Positions 45,943 to 54,322 of a stretch of 64,000 nucleotides of DNA are shown here, in pieces. A program made the translations under genes and the position numbers. Positions within the stretch are counted from its first letter, which is position 1; every line of letters starts with the position of its first letter. This DNA comes from Pararhodobacter oceanensis (GTDB lineage Bacteria; Pseudomonadota; Alphaproteobacteria; Rhodobacterales; Rhodobacteraceae): the NCBI RefSeq assembly GCF_003076755.1, contig NZ_QDKM01000003.1:434001-498000 (forward strand), in the 5' to 3' direction. The notes under the pieces are model-generated. The model was not told where the DNA came from, did no database searches, and saw only the letters and a list, made by a program, of their open reading frames with translations.

Positions 45943-48615
45943 TCACATAAATTCGATGTTATTGTGCAGCCCCTGCAAGTCGTTAAAGCCGGTGAGCACG
46001 ATCACCGAACCGCCGACATCGGTGAAATCAAGCACCACATTGCCCGCGTCATCCAAAGAGCCAAAGACCGAGACCACCTCGGCGGCGGACATTTCGCCCT
46101 GCCAGAGCCACATCGCATCTTCGAGCCGCAGGATATCGCCTTGGGACGGGTCGAAATCCATGATCAGTCCGGTCTCATGATCGCCGTAGAACTCAAACAC
46201 ATCGGCACCGGCGCCGCCCCAGATTTCATCAAACCCAGAGCCACCGCGGATCGTATCATTGCCCGAACCGCCATAGATCGTGTCATTGCCGGATTCGCCG
46301 CTGAGCCAGTCATTGCCGTGGCCGCCATCGATCACGTCATGGCCTTTGCCGCCCCAGATGCCATCGCCGCCATCCTCGCCATAGAGCGTATCATGGCCGC
46401 GCCCGCCGTTGATGATGTCATTGCCGGTGCCGCCATAGGCCAGATCCTGCCCGGTGCCGGCGATGATATGGTCGTTGCCGGTGCCGCTATAGATTGTGTC
46501 GTCATCATTCTTGCCATTGAGCAGGTCATGGCCGTCGCCGCCAAGGATCAGATCCTCGCCCTTGCCGCCGATCAGCGTGTCATTGCCGCCGCCGCCATCC
46601 AGAGTGTCATCATCCTGCATGCCGACCAGCAGATCGCCGAAATCGCTGCCGGTGACCGAATCGCGCCCCGGTCCAAGGTAGACGACACCGGCGCCGCCCT
46701 CGACGGAGACCAGATCATCGCCCTCACCGGCATAGATCGAATCCGCGCCGCCGCCGGAAAACACCGTGTCATTGCCGCTGCCGCTATAGATCTTGTCATT
46801 GCCAGTGCCGCCGTCGATCAGGTCATTGCCGTCGCCCGCATAGATCGAGTCGTGCCCCTCGCCGCCATAAACCCTTTTGTCACCATGGCCGGTATAGATC
46901 CGGTCGCGCCCGCCTTCGCCATCAATCCAGTCGTTGCCAGTGCCGCCGACCAGAAAATCGCGACCGTTCCCGCCCATGAGCGTGTCATTCCCGTCACCGC
47001 CATCGAGCCGGTCCTTGCTGCCACCGCCAGAGAGATAATCATCACCCGCGCCCCCCGAGATCGTGTCCTTGCCCTTCAACCCGTTGATCACGTCACTATA
47101 GGCGGTGCCAACCAGCGCGTCGCTGCCCAGCGAGCCGTCCATTTCAACCCCAGCAGGTGGCTGCTCGGAGGGGATATAGGGGATGTGATCACCGCCGATC
47201 AGACCATCTGGAAACAGGTCATCGGCAGACAAAGGCTCGCCATCGGCAGAGGTGACAAAGATCGTATGCCCGCGGTAGTCGATGCGGGCGCCGGTGGCGG
47301 TGGTGGTGATGCTCAACTGCGAGATGTCGCGCAGCATCGGCAGGGCCGTCAGGTCGAGCCGGTCAAAAGCACGCTCGAAATCCAGCACATCGCTGGTGCC
47401 GCTGCCTTCGCGAAAGACAAAGGTATCGCTGCCCGCGCCGCCGGTCATCTGGGTTTGCCCGTCCCCCGCGACCAGCACATCGTCGCCCGCGCCCGCGCGC
47501 AGCCGGTCACCCTGCCCCACGGCAAATACTATGTCGTCGCCGCTGCTGCCATTGAGGATTTCGGCGGCGTCGCTGCCCATCTCCAGCCCGCCCAAATTAC
47601 TCAGGTCCATGGTGAACTGGCTGATCCCCGCGTCATTTTGCGAACCGGCAAAGACATGCAAGAGATCTCCCTCAATGCTTATGCTGAGGGCGGTCACGGT
47701 GTGCATCGAGGTGGCGGCGCTATCGGCAATCGTCTGCTGATGCACCAGTGTGCCATCGGGCATCAACATGAACAAGCTGATGCCATTATCCGCGCCACCC
47801 GCCACCACAAACACATGGTCGCCCGATTGCGCCACCGCCAGATCCTGCACCCCCGCAAAGCGCGTGGTGCCATTGTCGAGCAGGTGATCGGTCGGCAGTA
47901 GCGCCCCGTCCGGCCCGAGTTGCAACACCGAGATCGACGAGGTGCCGGCGGCGGCGACCAGCACATAGGTCTGACCGTTAATCGTGGCGCATTCCATCGC
48001 CGTGGGCGCGGCAATGCCCAGCCCTTCCAGCGCGCCGATGGCGCCCGCTTCGACCATCTGGTTGTTGCCGGTGTCGAGTTGATAGGCGGTGATCCGGTTG
48101 CTGTCGGTGCAAAGCGTCAGCATGAAATCCTGCCCGTCGACGCGCATGCTGACCAGATCGACAATCTGCGTCAGATCAACCGCGGCGGGAAACAGATCAG
48201 GGGATTGATCAGCAAGTGTGATCAGCGCATCGATTGCCGCCGTGCTGCCGGTCGAGGCCAAGGATTGCACTATGTCCCAACCCATCCGCAGACTGCTGCT
48301 GGATGCGCCCACGCCAAGGGAATAGCCGATCAACCCGTTCGAATCGCTGCCCAGATAGAGGATCGGCCCTGATCCATCACCGCCAAACACCAGCCGGTCA
48401 CTGACCACGCCGGTGATCTCGGTCGGGAAGATCACCGTGGTATCGAGCCGCAAATCGCCATTGGCGCCAAGTGTGTAGCCCGCCACACCACCATTGCGGC
48501 CGGTGGTGGAATAGACATGCACCGCACCGTCAAAGACCGCGACCTGAAGGTCGGTTATCCCGTTATCCAATTCGGCAATACCGGTCTCAATGACACCGTT
48601 TACGCGCAGCCGCAT
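45943..48615 (-). CDS. Large RTX protein with N-terminal propeller-like domain
   Basis: 890-residue acidic protein, probably secreted by a type I system. Residues about 10-360 form repeated VxVxxxxGxxLxxYxLxxdG units like a beta-propeller. A short RTX block (about 370-420) and a spacer follow, then a long array of some thirty GGxGxDxIx nonapeptides (about 510-820), several with Lys/Arg/His in place of acidic residues. The C-terminal domain ends NNIEFM, a typical uncleaved secretion signal region. GGGGG precedes the ATG at 48615. No enzyme motif is seen; adhesion or surface-layer roles are guesses. Confidence 0.85.
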   Translation of the reverse strand: MRLRVNGVIETGIAELDNGITDLQVAVFDGAVHVYSTTGRNGGVAGYTLGANGDLRLDTTVIFPTEITGVVSDRLVFGGDGSGPILYLGSDSNGLIGYSLGVGASSSSLRMGWDIVQSLASTGSTAAIDALITLADQSPDLFPAAVDLTQIVDLVSMRVDGQDFMLTLCTDSNRITAYQLDTGNNQMVEAGAIGALEGLGIAAPTAMECATINGQTYVLVAAAGTSSISVLQLGPDGALLPTDHLLDNGTTRFAGVQDLAVAQSGDHVFVVAGGADNGISLFMLMPDGTLVHQQTIADSAATSMHTVTALSISIEGDLLHVFAGSQNDAGISQFTMDLSNLGGLEMGSDAAEILNGSSGDDIVFAVGQGDRLRAGAGDDVLVAGDGQTQMTGGAGSDTFVFREGSGTSDVLDFERAFDRLDLTALPMLRDISQLSITTTATGARIDYRGHTIFVTSADGEPLSADDLFPDGLIGGDHIPYIPSEQPPAGVEMDGSLGSDALVGTAYSDVINGLKGKDTISGGAGDDYLSGGGSKDRLDGGDGNDTLMGGNGRDFLVGGTGNDWIDGEGGRDRIYTGHGDKRVYGGEGHDSIYAGDGNDLIDGGTGNDKIYSGSGNDTVFSGGGADSIYAGEGDDLVSVEGGAGVVYLGPGRDSVTGSDFGDLLVGMQDDDTLDGGGGNDTLIGGKGEDLILGGDGHDLLNGKNDDDTIYSGTGNDHIIAGTGQDLAYGGTGNDIINGGRGHDTLYGEDGGDGIWGGKGHDVIDGGHGNDWLSGESGNDTIYGGSGNDTIRGGSGFDEIWGGAGADVFEFYGDHETGLIMDFDPSQGDILRLEDAMWLWQGEMSAAEVVSVFGSLDDAGNVVLDFTDVGGSVIVLTGFNDLQGLHNNIEFM

Positions 48616-48711
48616 GGCAGCCCCCTTTACACACGCGACCACCCTGACGCGCAACAGCGGCGTGGACCGGCGTGAGAAAGTGGCGAAATTGTGGCGTTCT
48701 CCTTGTATTTG

Positions 48712-48727
48712 ATTTGATTTTTCAAAT
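48712..48727. promoter_or_regulatory. AT-rich palindrome upstream of the polysaccharide locus
   Basis: ATTTGA (48712-48717) and TCAAAT (48722-48727) around tttt, within an AT-rich island (about 48700-48760) that contrasts with the GC-rich surroundings. It lies between the divergent RTX and glycosyltransferase genes, so it may serve either. Confidence 0.35.
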
Positions 48728-48812
48728 TACAACCTTAAGCTGTATTTGGTGGGCTGGTGAGTATTGGCGTCTGCGCAAGCAGGGCCGCGTAAACAGTGAT
48801 GTGGAATATTGC

Positions 48813-50042
48813 ATGGCCACAGCCAGCCCTTCTCTCGATATGCTGTCCCGCGGCCCGCCCAAGCCCCGGCTGGCGGCGGTGGTGGTGACGCATAACCGGC
48901 TGGTGCAGCTCCAGATCACCCTGCGCGCGCTCTTGGCGCAGCCGCACGACGACTTGGCGGGCATCGTGGTGGTCGATAACGCCTCGGAGGATGGCACGGC
49001 ACCTTGGCTGGCGACGCTTGAGGATCCGCGCCTGCTTCTGCGGCACTCGGCGCAAAATATGGGCGGCGCGGGTGGCTTCGAGATGGGGATGCGCGCCGCG
49101 ATGGCGGAACTGGCGCCCGATTGGATCGTGGTGATGGATGACGACGCGCGCCCCGACGCGGGGGCCTTTGCGGCATTTCACGCGCTGGATTTGCGCGGTT
49201 TTGACGGTTTCGCTGCGGCGGTGCGCGATCCTGACGGCAGGATCTGCGACATGAATATGCCGACCTTCAACCCGTTCTGGCACAAGCGCATTCTACTGCG
49301 CACCCTCATGGGTGGCGGGCGCAATGCCTTTCATCTGCGCCCCGAAGACTTCGCCCGCGCAGGCCTGCGCTGCGTCGATGGCGCGTCATTCGTCGGGTTT
49401 TTCGTCCGCGCCAGCACGGTGCGGGCGCGCGGATATCCTGATCCGGCGCTGTTTCTCTATGGCGACGACGCGATCTATACGATGGGGCTGACCCGCGCCG
49501 GACACCGTATCGGCTTTGATCCTTCGGTGCGTTTTGAACATGATTGCTCGACGTTTTCTGCCGAAGATCCACGCATCCGCCCGCTGTGGAAGGTCTATTA
49601 TTACTACCGCAATTCGCTGCGGCTTTACCGTATCGCAGCGGGCGTGTTCTTCGGGCCGGTGATGCTGCTGTATCTGCCGAAATGGCTGTGGCGCACCCGC
49701 CATTACGGCAGCCATCGCCGGCGGTTCCTGCGGCTTCTGGCGCTGGCCCTGCGCGACGGGATTTCGCGCCACCGCAGCACCCCGCACGCGCGGATACTGG
49801 CGATTGCCGCGGGGCTCAGCGGATCAGCAGCTCACGGTGATGGCGCCGCAACAGCAGCAGCCCTAAGGCCAAGGGCAGCAGCGCCGCAACCAGCGCATAT
49901 ACCACCGAGATATATTGCGGCTGATAGACCGAATAGAACCCCGCGCGGATCATCCCGACCGGATGGACCAGCGGATTATACCACAGGATTTCCTGCGCCG
50001 CGGCGGGTAGATCATCGAACAGAAAGATCACCCCCGAGGTAA
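48813..50042 (+). CDS. Family 2 glycosyltransferase (galactofuranosyl/rhamnosyltransferase-like)
   Basis: 409 residues in the current reading. GT-A motifs are LAAVVVTHNRLVQLQITLRA, VVDNASEDGTAPWL, the nucleotide-metal DDDARPD (about 109-115) and an ED-type segment LFLYGDDAIYTMGL. It probably adds a sugar to the exported polysaccharide. The last about 75 residues (after IAAGLSGS) are Ala/Pro/Arg-rich and run antisense to the 3' end of the ABC permease for 227 bases. They look like non-coding readthrough, so a stop may have been lost or a frameshift is present near 49815. Confidence 0.82.
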   Translation: MATASPSLDMLSRGPPKPRLAAVVVTHNRLVQLQITLRALLAQPHDDLAGIVVVDNASEDGTAPWLATLEDPRLLLRHSAQNMGGAGGFEMGMRAAMAELAPDWIVVMDDDARPDAGAFAAFHALDLRGFDGFAAAVRDPDGRICDMNMPTFNPFWHKRILLRTLMGGGRNAFHLRPEDFARAGLRCVDGASFVGFFVRASTVRARGYPDPALFLYGDDAIYTMGLTRAGHRIGFDPSVRFEHDCSTFSAEDPRIRPLWKVYYYYRNSLRLYRIAAGVFFGPVMLLYLPKWLWRTRHYGSHRRRFLRLLALALRDGISRHRSTPHARILAIAAGLSGSAAHGDGAATAAALRPRAAAPQPAHIPPRYIAADRPNRTPRGSSRPDGPADYTTGFPAPRRVDHRTERSPPR

Positions 50043-50643
50043 TCAGCAAGGGCGCGGTGAGGATCGCCCAGAGGTTCTCATAGACATCGAATCGCTCGAA
50101 CATGAAGGCATTGAACACGCCAAACCCAAAGCCTAAGAGCGCGGTCAGCGCCACCGCCCCGATGATCATTGGCCAATCCAACAGCAGGTTCAGATCCTCA
50201 AACAGGACCACCCCGCCCAAGATCAGGATGGTGGCAATCACCACCACCAGCGCGTTGAGCAAAAACCGCGCGAGCACCGCGTCAACCCATGTCACGCCGG
50301 GATAGGCCATCAACGCGCGCGAGAAGGTTAACGACTTCCCGACCATGCTTGAGGTGACGCGGAACAGTTGAAACAGCATCAGGCCAGTGGCTTTGAACAT
50401 GATGAAGCTGCTGCCCAATTGCGGACTGCGCATCAGCAAGGAGAACGCCACCGACAACATGATGATTGCACCCAAAGGTTGTAGTATTGCCCAAATATAT
50501 CCACCCGGTGTGCGGCCGAATCGTGTGCTCATTTCACGCAGCATCAGCGCGCCGATCACCCGCAATGTCGGGTGGCTGCGACGGGACCGATGGCGCCGGT
50601 GCACTCGCCCTACGCGTGGGTTATGGATCGGCAACTCGCTCAC
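49816..50643 (-). CDS. ABC-2 polysaccharide export permease (KpsM/Wzm-like)
   Basis: Inner-membrane half-transporter of 275 residues with about six membrane helices. A basic cytoplasmic N-terminus leads to LMLREMSTRFGRTPGGYIWAILQPLGAI, the ABC-2 family opening. The C-terminal half contains LWAILTAPLLITSGVIFLFDDLP and the YNPLVHPVGMIRAGFY signature of capsule exporters. It is divergent from the KpsE-like gene and pairs with the ATPase at 52155. Confidence 0.92.
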   Translation of the reverse strand: MSELPIHNPRVGRVHRRHRSRRSHPTLRVIGALMLREMSTRFGRTPGGYIWAILQPLGAIIMLSVAFSLLMRSPQLGSSFIMFKATGLMLFQLFRVTSSMVGKSLTFSRALMAYPGVTWVDAVLARFLLNALVVVIATILILGGVVLFEDLNLLLDWPMIIGAVALTALLGFGFGVFNAFMFERFDVYENLWAILTAPLLITSGVIFLFDDLPAAAQEILWYNPLVHPVGMIRAGFYSVYQPQYISVVYALVAALLPLALGLLLLRRHHRELLIR

Positions 50644-50724
50644 TTACGAATCCTTTTCTGGCATTTATGCATATGATTATGTAGAAAAATATAGAATCGA
50701 GCAAACATTGGTTTGGAGATCAGC

Positions 50725-52155
50725 GTGGACGACCTGTCACGAGGTGACGCGCAAACGTCACGCCAAGAGGCGAAACGCAAGGCGCGGGCGGCGGCACAGG
50801 TCGCCTCGGTCATGCCGTCGGATGCCGCGGCAAAACCCGTCGGTCAAGGCGGTGAGAAGCCGGGACAGGCGCGCCGCGCGGCGAAATCGAAAAACAACCC
50901 AAGCGATAGCACAAACATGGTTAAAAAGCCCCCCGCACGCGGCGAAGCGCGCGGAGAGAGGCGCCTTGAAAGTAGCGGCAAACCCCCGCAACCTGTGCAG
51001 CGCCCTTTGCCCGAGCCCTTGCAACGTCCCGCGGTCCCTCCGGCCCATCTGCGCCCTCGCCACTACGGCGTGCTCACCGGATTTTTCGCGCTGGTGCTGC
51101 TGCCGCTGGTCGCCCTGGGCGTCTATCTTTATGCCTATGCCAACGACCAATTCGCCTCGACCACCGGCTTCACCGTGCGCAGCGAGGAGACCTCGTCAGC
51201 CACCGAAATCGCCGGTGGCCTGTCGTCGATCATCGGCGGGCCGAGCTCAACGAATGGCGATGTGCTCTATGCCTATATCCAGAGCCAGCAGATCGTCAGA
51301 CGCGTGCAAGAGCAACTCGATCTGCGCGCCCATTACGCGCAGAACTGGCGCAGCGATCCGGTGTTCTCGATCTGGCCCGACGCGACCATCGAAGACCTAT
51401 TCTGGTTCTGGGGCCGCGTGGTGCGGGTGTCTTACGACAAAGCCTCGGGATTGATGAGCGTGCAGGTGCGCGCCGGAACCGCCGAATACGCGCAGCAGGT
51501 CGCGCAGGCCGTGGTGCGCGAAAGCGAAGCGATGATCAACGAGTTGAACCGGCAGGCGCGCAACGACTCGATGACCAATGCGCAGCTGGATCTCGAGGCC
51601 TCGGTCGAGCGTCTGCGCATCGCCCGCGAGGAGGTGGCGGCGTTTCGCGCGCGCACCCAGATCGTCGATCCGGCGGCGGATATCCAAGGCCGCATGGGGG
51701 TGATCAACAACCTGCAACAGCAATTGGCGCAGAGCCTCGTTGACCATGATCTACTGTTGCAAAACACCACCGACACCGATCCGCGCGTGCGTCAGGCGCT
51801 GCGCCGGATCGAGGTGATCGAGGACCGTATCCACTCGGAGCGGCTGAATTTCGCAACGCAGGATGTAACGGTTCTGGATACCGATTATCCGCGGCTGATC
51901 GCCCAATTCGAAAGCCTGATGGTCAATCAGGAGTTTGCCGAGCGCACCTATACCGCCGCGCTCAGCGCGTTGGATGCGGCGCGCTCGAATGCCGAACGCC
52001 AGAGCCTCTATCTGGCGACCTATATCCAGCCAACCTTGGCTGAACGCGCCGAATACCCGCAGCGCCTCCTGCTCATGGCATTGGCGGCGCTGTTCATGCT
52101 GCTGATCTGGGCCTCGCTGACGCTGGTTTACTACAGCCTGCGCGATCGCGGCTGA
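50725..52155 (+). CDS. Capsule export/chain-length protein (KpsE/Wzz-like)
   Basis: Polysaccharide co-polymerase of 476 residues. A basic, disordered N-terminus (about 1-110) precedes one membrane helix (GVLTGFFALVLLPLVALGVYLY), a periplasmic domain with long coiled coils (about 255-380) and a second membrane helix at the C-terminus (LLLMALAALFMLLIWASLTLVYY). GGAG lies six bases before the GTG at 50725; a TTG at 50713 is the alternative. Its stop overlaps the ATPase start. Confidence 0.88.
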   Translation: MDDLSRGDAQTSRQEAKRKARAAAQVASVMPSDAAAKPVGQGGEKPGQARRAAKSKNNPSDSTNMVKKPPARGEARGERRLESSGKPPQPVQRPLPEPLQRPAVPPAHLRPRHYGVLTGFFALVLLPLVALGVYLYAYANDQFASTTGFTVRSEETSSATEIAGGLSSIIGGPSSTNGDVLYAYIQSQQIVRRVQEQLDLRAHYAQNWRSDPVFSIWPDATIEDLFWFWGRVVRVSYDKASGLMSVQVRAGTAEYAQQVAQAVVRESEAMINELNRQARNDSMTNAQLDLEASVERLRIAREEVAAFRARTQIVDPAADIQGRMGVINNLQQQLAQSLVDHDLLLQNTTDTDPRVRQALRRIEVIEDRIHSERLNFATQDVTVLDTDYPRLIAQFESLMVNQEFAERTYTAALSALDAARSNAERQSLYLATYIQPTLAERAEYPQRLLLMALAALFMLLIWASLTLVYYSLRDRG

Positions 52156-52820
52156 TGGGTTGCGCGATGATCCAGTTCGATAATGTCAGCAAGGGATTCT
52201 GGGTCAGGCGGCAGTTCGCCACGGTGATCAACACGCTCACCCTGACACTGCCAAGCGGTCAGTCACTGGCGCTCTTGGGGGGCAATGGCGCGGGCAAATC
52301 GACGCTGTTGCAGATGATCGCGGGCACCATCCGCCCCGACACCGGCGCGATCTGGAGCGATGGCACGGTCTCATGGCCGGTGGGCTTTGGCGGCAGTTTC
52401 AACCGCGATCTGACCGGCGCGCAGAACACCAAGTTTCTGGCCCGCGTTTACGGGGTGGATACCGATGAGCTCACCGATTTCGTGCAGGCGTTTTGCGATA
52501 TCGGGGCGCATTTCCACATGCCGCTGCGCACCTATTCCACCGGTATGAAATCGCGGCTGACCTTCGGGATCTCCATGGGTATCCCCTTTGACACCTATCT
52601 GGTCGATGAGGTTACGGCGGTCGGCGACGCGCGTTTCCGGCGCAAGAGTAGCGCCTTGTTCCGCGACCGTATGCAAAGCGCCAGCGCGATACTGGTTAGC
52701 CATAACCTATCGGAATTGCAGGAGTTTTGTGACGCAGCGCTGTTGCTGCATGACGGGAAGCTGTCGTATTTCGCCGATCTCAGCGAGGCGGTCGAACAGC
52801 ATAACCGCAATATGGCATGA
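52155..52820 (+). CDS. ABC polysaccharide export ATPase (KpsT/Wzt-like)
   Basis: Nucleotide-binding subunit, 221 residues, partner of the permease at 49816. It has Walker A (LLGGNGAGKSTLLQM), a divergent signature YSTGMKSRLTFGISM as in KpsT, Walker B/D-loop YLVDEVTAVGD, and the H-loop ILVSHNLSE. There is no C-terminal carbohydrate-binding extension, so it is the capsule rather than O-antigen type. The start overlaps the upstream stop; MIQFDNV at 52167 is an alternative start. Confidence 0.93.
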   Translation: MGCAMIQFDNVSKGFWVRRQFATVINTLTLTLPSGQSLALLGGNGAGKSTLLQMIAGTIRPDTGAIWSDGTVSWPVGFGGSFNRDLTGAQNTKFLARVYGVDTDELTDFVQAFCDIGAHFHMPLRTYSTGMKSRLTFGISMGIPFDTYLVDEVTAVGDARFRRKSSALFRDRMQSASAILVSHNLSELQEFCDAALLLHDGKLSYFADLSEAVEQHNRNMA

Positions 52821-54322
52821 GGGTGCTCTACTACAACTGGGCCGACCCGCATGATCCCGAAGGCCGTGGCGGCGGGGTCAGTATTTACCAGCGCAATCTG
52901 ATCGACGGGCTGGCGGCGCGGGGCGGGTTCAAGACCGCGTTTCTGTCCTCGGGGCTGGTCTATGATCTGCGCAACCGCGCGCCACGGATCGAGCAGATCA
53001 GCACCGGGCCGAACCCGCGCTATACGCTGGTCAACGCGGGGCCGGTGGCGCCCGCGCATGCGGATTTCGGCGGCGCGGCGCAACTGGATCACCCCGCCAC
53101 CGAGGCCGCATTCGCCGATTTCATCGAGCGTAGCGGCCCTTGGGATGTGATCCATTTCAACAACCTTGAAGGGCTGCCCGCGAAGGTTCTGGCGCTCAGG
53201 TCCCGCTGGCCGGACACGCGGTTTGTCCTGTCTTTGCACAATTACTATCCGGTTTGTCCGCAGGTGAACCTCTGGCTTCAAGAGCGCCGTAACTGCACCG
53301 ATTTTGACGAGGGCGCGCGCTGCGTCACTTGCCTGCCTGCCACGGCCAATCCCCGCTCGGTGAGGCTGGCCTACGGCGTCGGCACCGCTTTGACGCGGAT
53401 CGGGGCGGGGCCGCAGAGCCTTGCCTATCAAAAGCTCTTTCGCCCCGTCCTCGGGTTTTCGTGGCGTTTGGCGCGCAGGTTGCTGCGGCGGCGCCAGCGT
53501 CAGATACCGCCAAGCCCTGTGCCTCCAGACGGCAGCCTGTTCCAACATCGCCGAGCCCGTATGGTGGCGCTGATCAACCACAATTGCGACGCGGTGATCT
53601 GCGTCTCGAAGCGGGTGCAGCAAATCGCGGCGCAACACGGCATCGACCCCGCCAAGCTACAGACCCTCTATATCGGCACGCGAGAGGCTGACGCATGGCA
53701 GCGGACCACGCCGCGCGCCACGTTCACCCAGCCCGACGGGACGCTGCGGCTGGCCTATCTGGGCTATATGCGCCGCGACAAAGGGTTCTACTTTCTGATG
53801 CAGGCGCTCTTTGCGATACCGCCGGACCTTGCCGCGCGTGTCCATCTGACCGTCGCCGCGCGGGTCGGAGACGCGGAAGCAATGCGCCTTCTGGCAGAAC
53901 TTACACCCAGACTGGCCTCGCTGCGCCATATCGACGGCTATACCCATGACGGGCTGGATGACCTGCTGGAGGATGTCGATCTGGGCGTGGTTCCGGTGCT
54001 CTGGGAGGATAATCTGCCGCAGGTCAGCATCGAGATGCACGCGCGGCACATCCCGTTGCTGACCTCGGATCTGGGCGGCGCGCAGGAGTTGGGGAATTGC
54101 CCCGATCTCCAGTTCCGCGCCGGTGACAAGGCGGATTTCGCCCGTGCCCTGACCCGTGTGCTGGCGGGGGAAGTGACGCAAGCGCAATATTGGGCCAAGG
54201 CGGTGCCGCCGGTGACGATGGCGGCGCATCTGGACGCGCTGACCGCGCTCTACCGCGAGACCTTGCGCACCCGCGACCCCGCGCCGCGCGCAGACAAACG
54301 GCGGCGCAGGAACTCCGCCTGA
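52817..54322 (+). CDS. Family 4 glycosyltransferase
   Basis: GT-B fold enzyme of 501 residues. The N-terminal domain opens with MRVLYYNWADPHDPEGRGGGVSIY and contains WDVIHFNNLEGLP. The C-terminal donor domain contains LRLAYLGYMRRDKGFYFLMQAL and VPVLWEDNLPQVSIEMHAR, the E-x7-E nucleotide-sugar site. A Cys-rich insert (NCTDFDEGARCVTCLPATA) resembles those in other capsule GT4 enzymes. It overlaps the ATPase by four bases and the convergent giant glycosyltransferase by 73 bases. Confidence 0.88.
   Translation: MRVLYYNWADPHDPEGRGGGVSIYQRNLIDGLAARGGFKTAFLSSGLVYDLRNRAPRIEQISTGPNPRYTLVNAGPVAPAHADFGGAAQLDHPATEAAFADFIERSGPWDVIHFNNLEGLPAKVLALRSRWPDTRFVLSLHNYYPVCPQVNLWLQERRNCTDFDEGARCVTCLPATANPRSVRLAYGVGTALTRIGAGPQSLAYQKLFRPVLGFSWRLARRLLRRRQRQIPPSPVPPDGSLFQHRRARMVALINHNCDAVICVSKRVQQIAAQHGIDPAKLQTLYIGTREADAWQRTTPRATFTQPDGTLRLAYLGYMRRDKGFYFLMQALFAIPPDLAARVHLTVAARVGDAEAMRLLAELTPRLASLRHIDGYTHDGLDDLLEDVDLGVVPVLWEDNLPQVSIEMHARHIPLLTSDLGGAQELGNCPDLQFRAGDKADFARALTRVLAGEVTQAQYWAKAVPPVTMAAHLDALTALYRETLRTRDPAPRADKRRRRNSA

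Noticed and set aside
46250-47070. Short tandem DNA repeats that could suggest a satellite or CRISPR
   Set aside because: They encode RTX nonapeptides in frame; spacing and protein sequence explain them. There are no CRISPR-type unique spacers. The same holds for 29500-29930.
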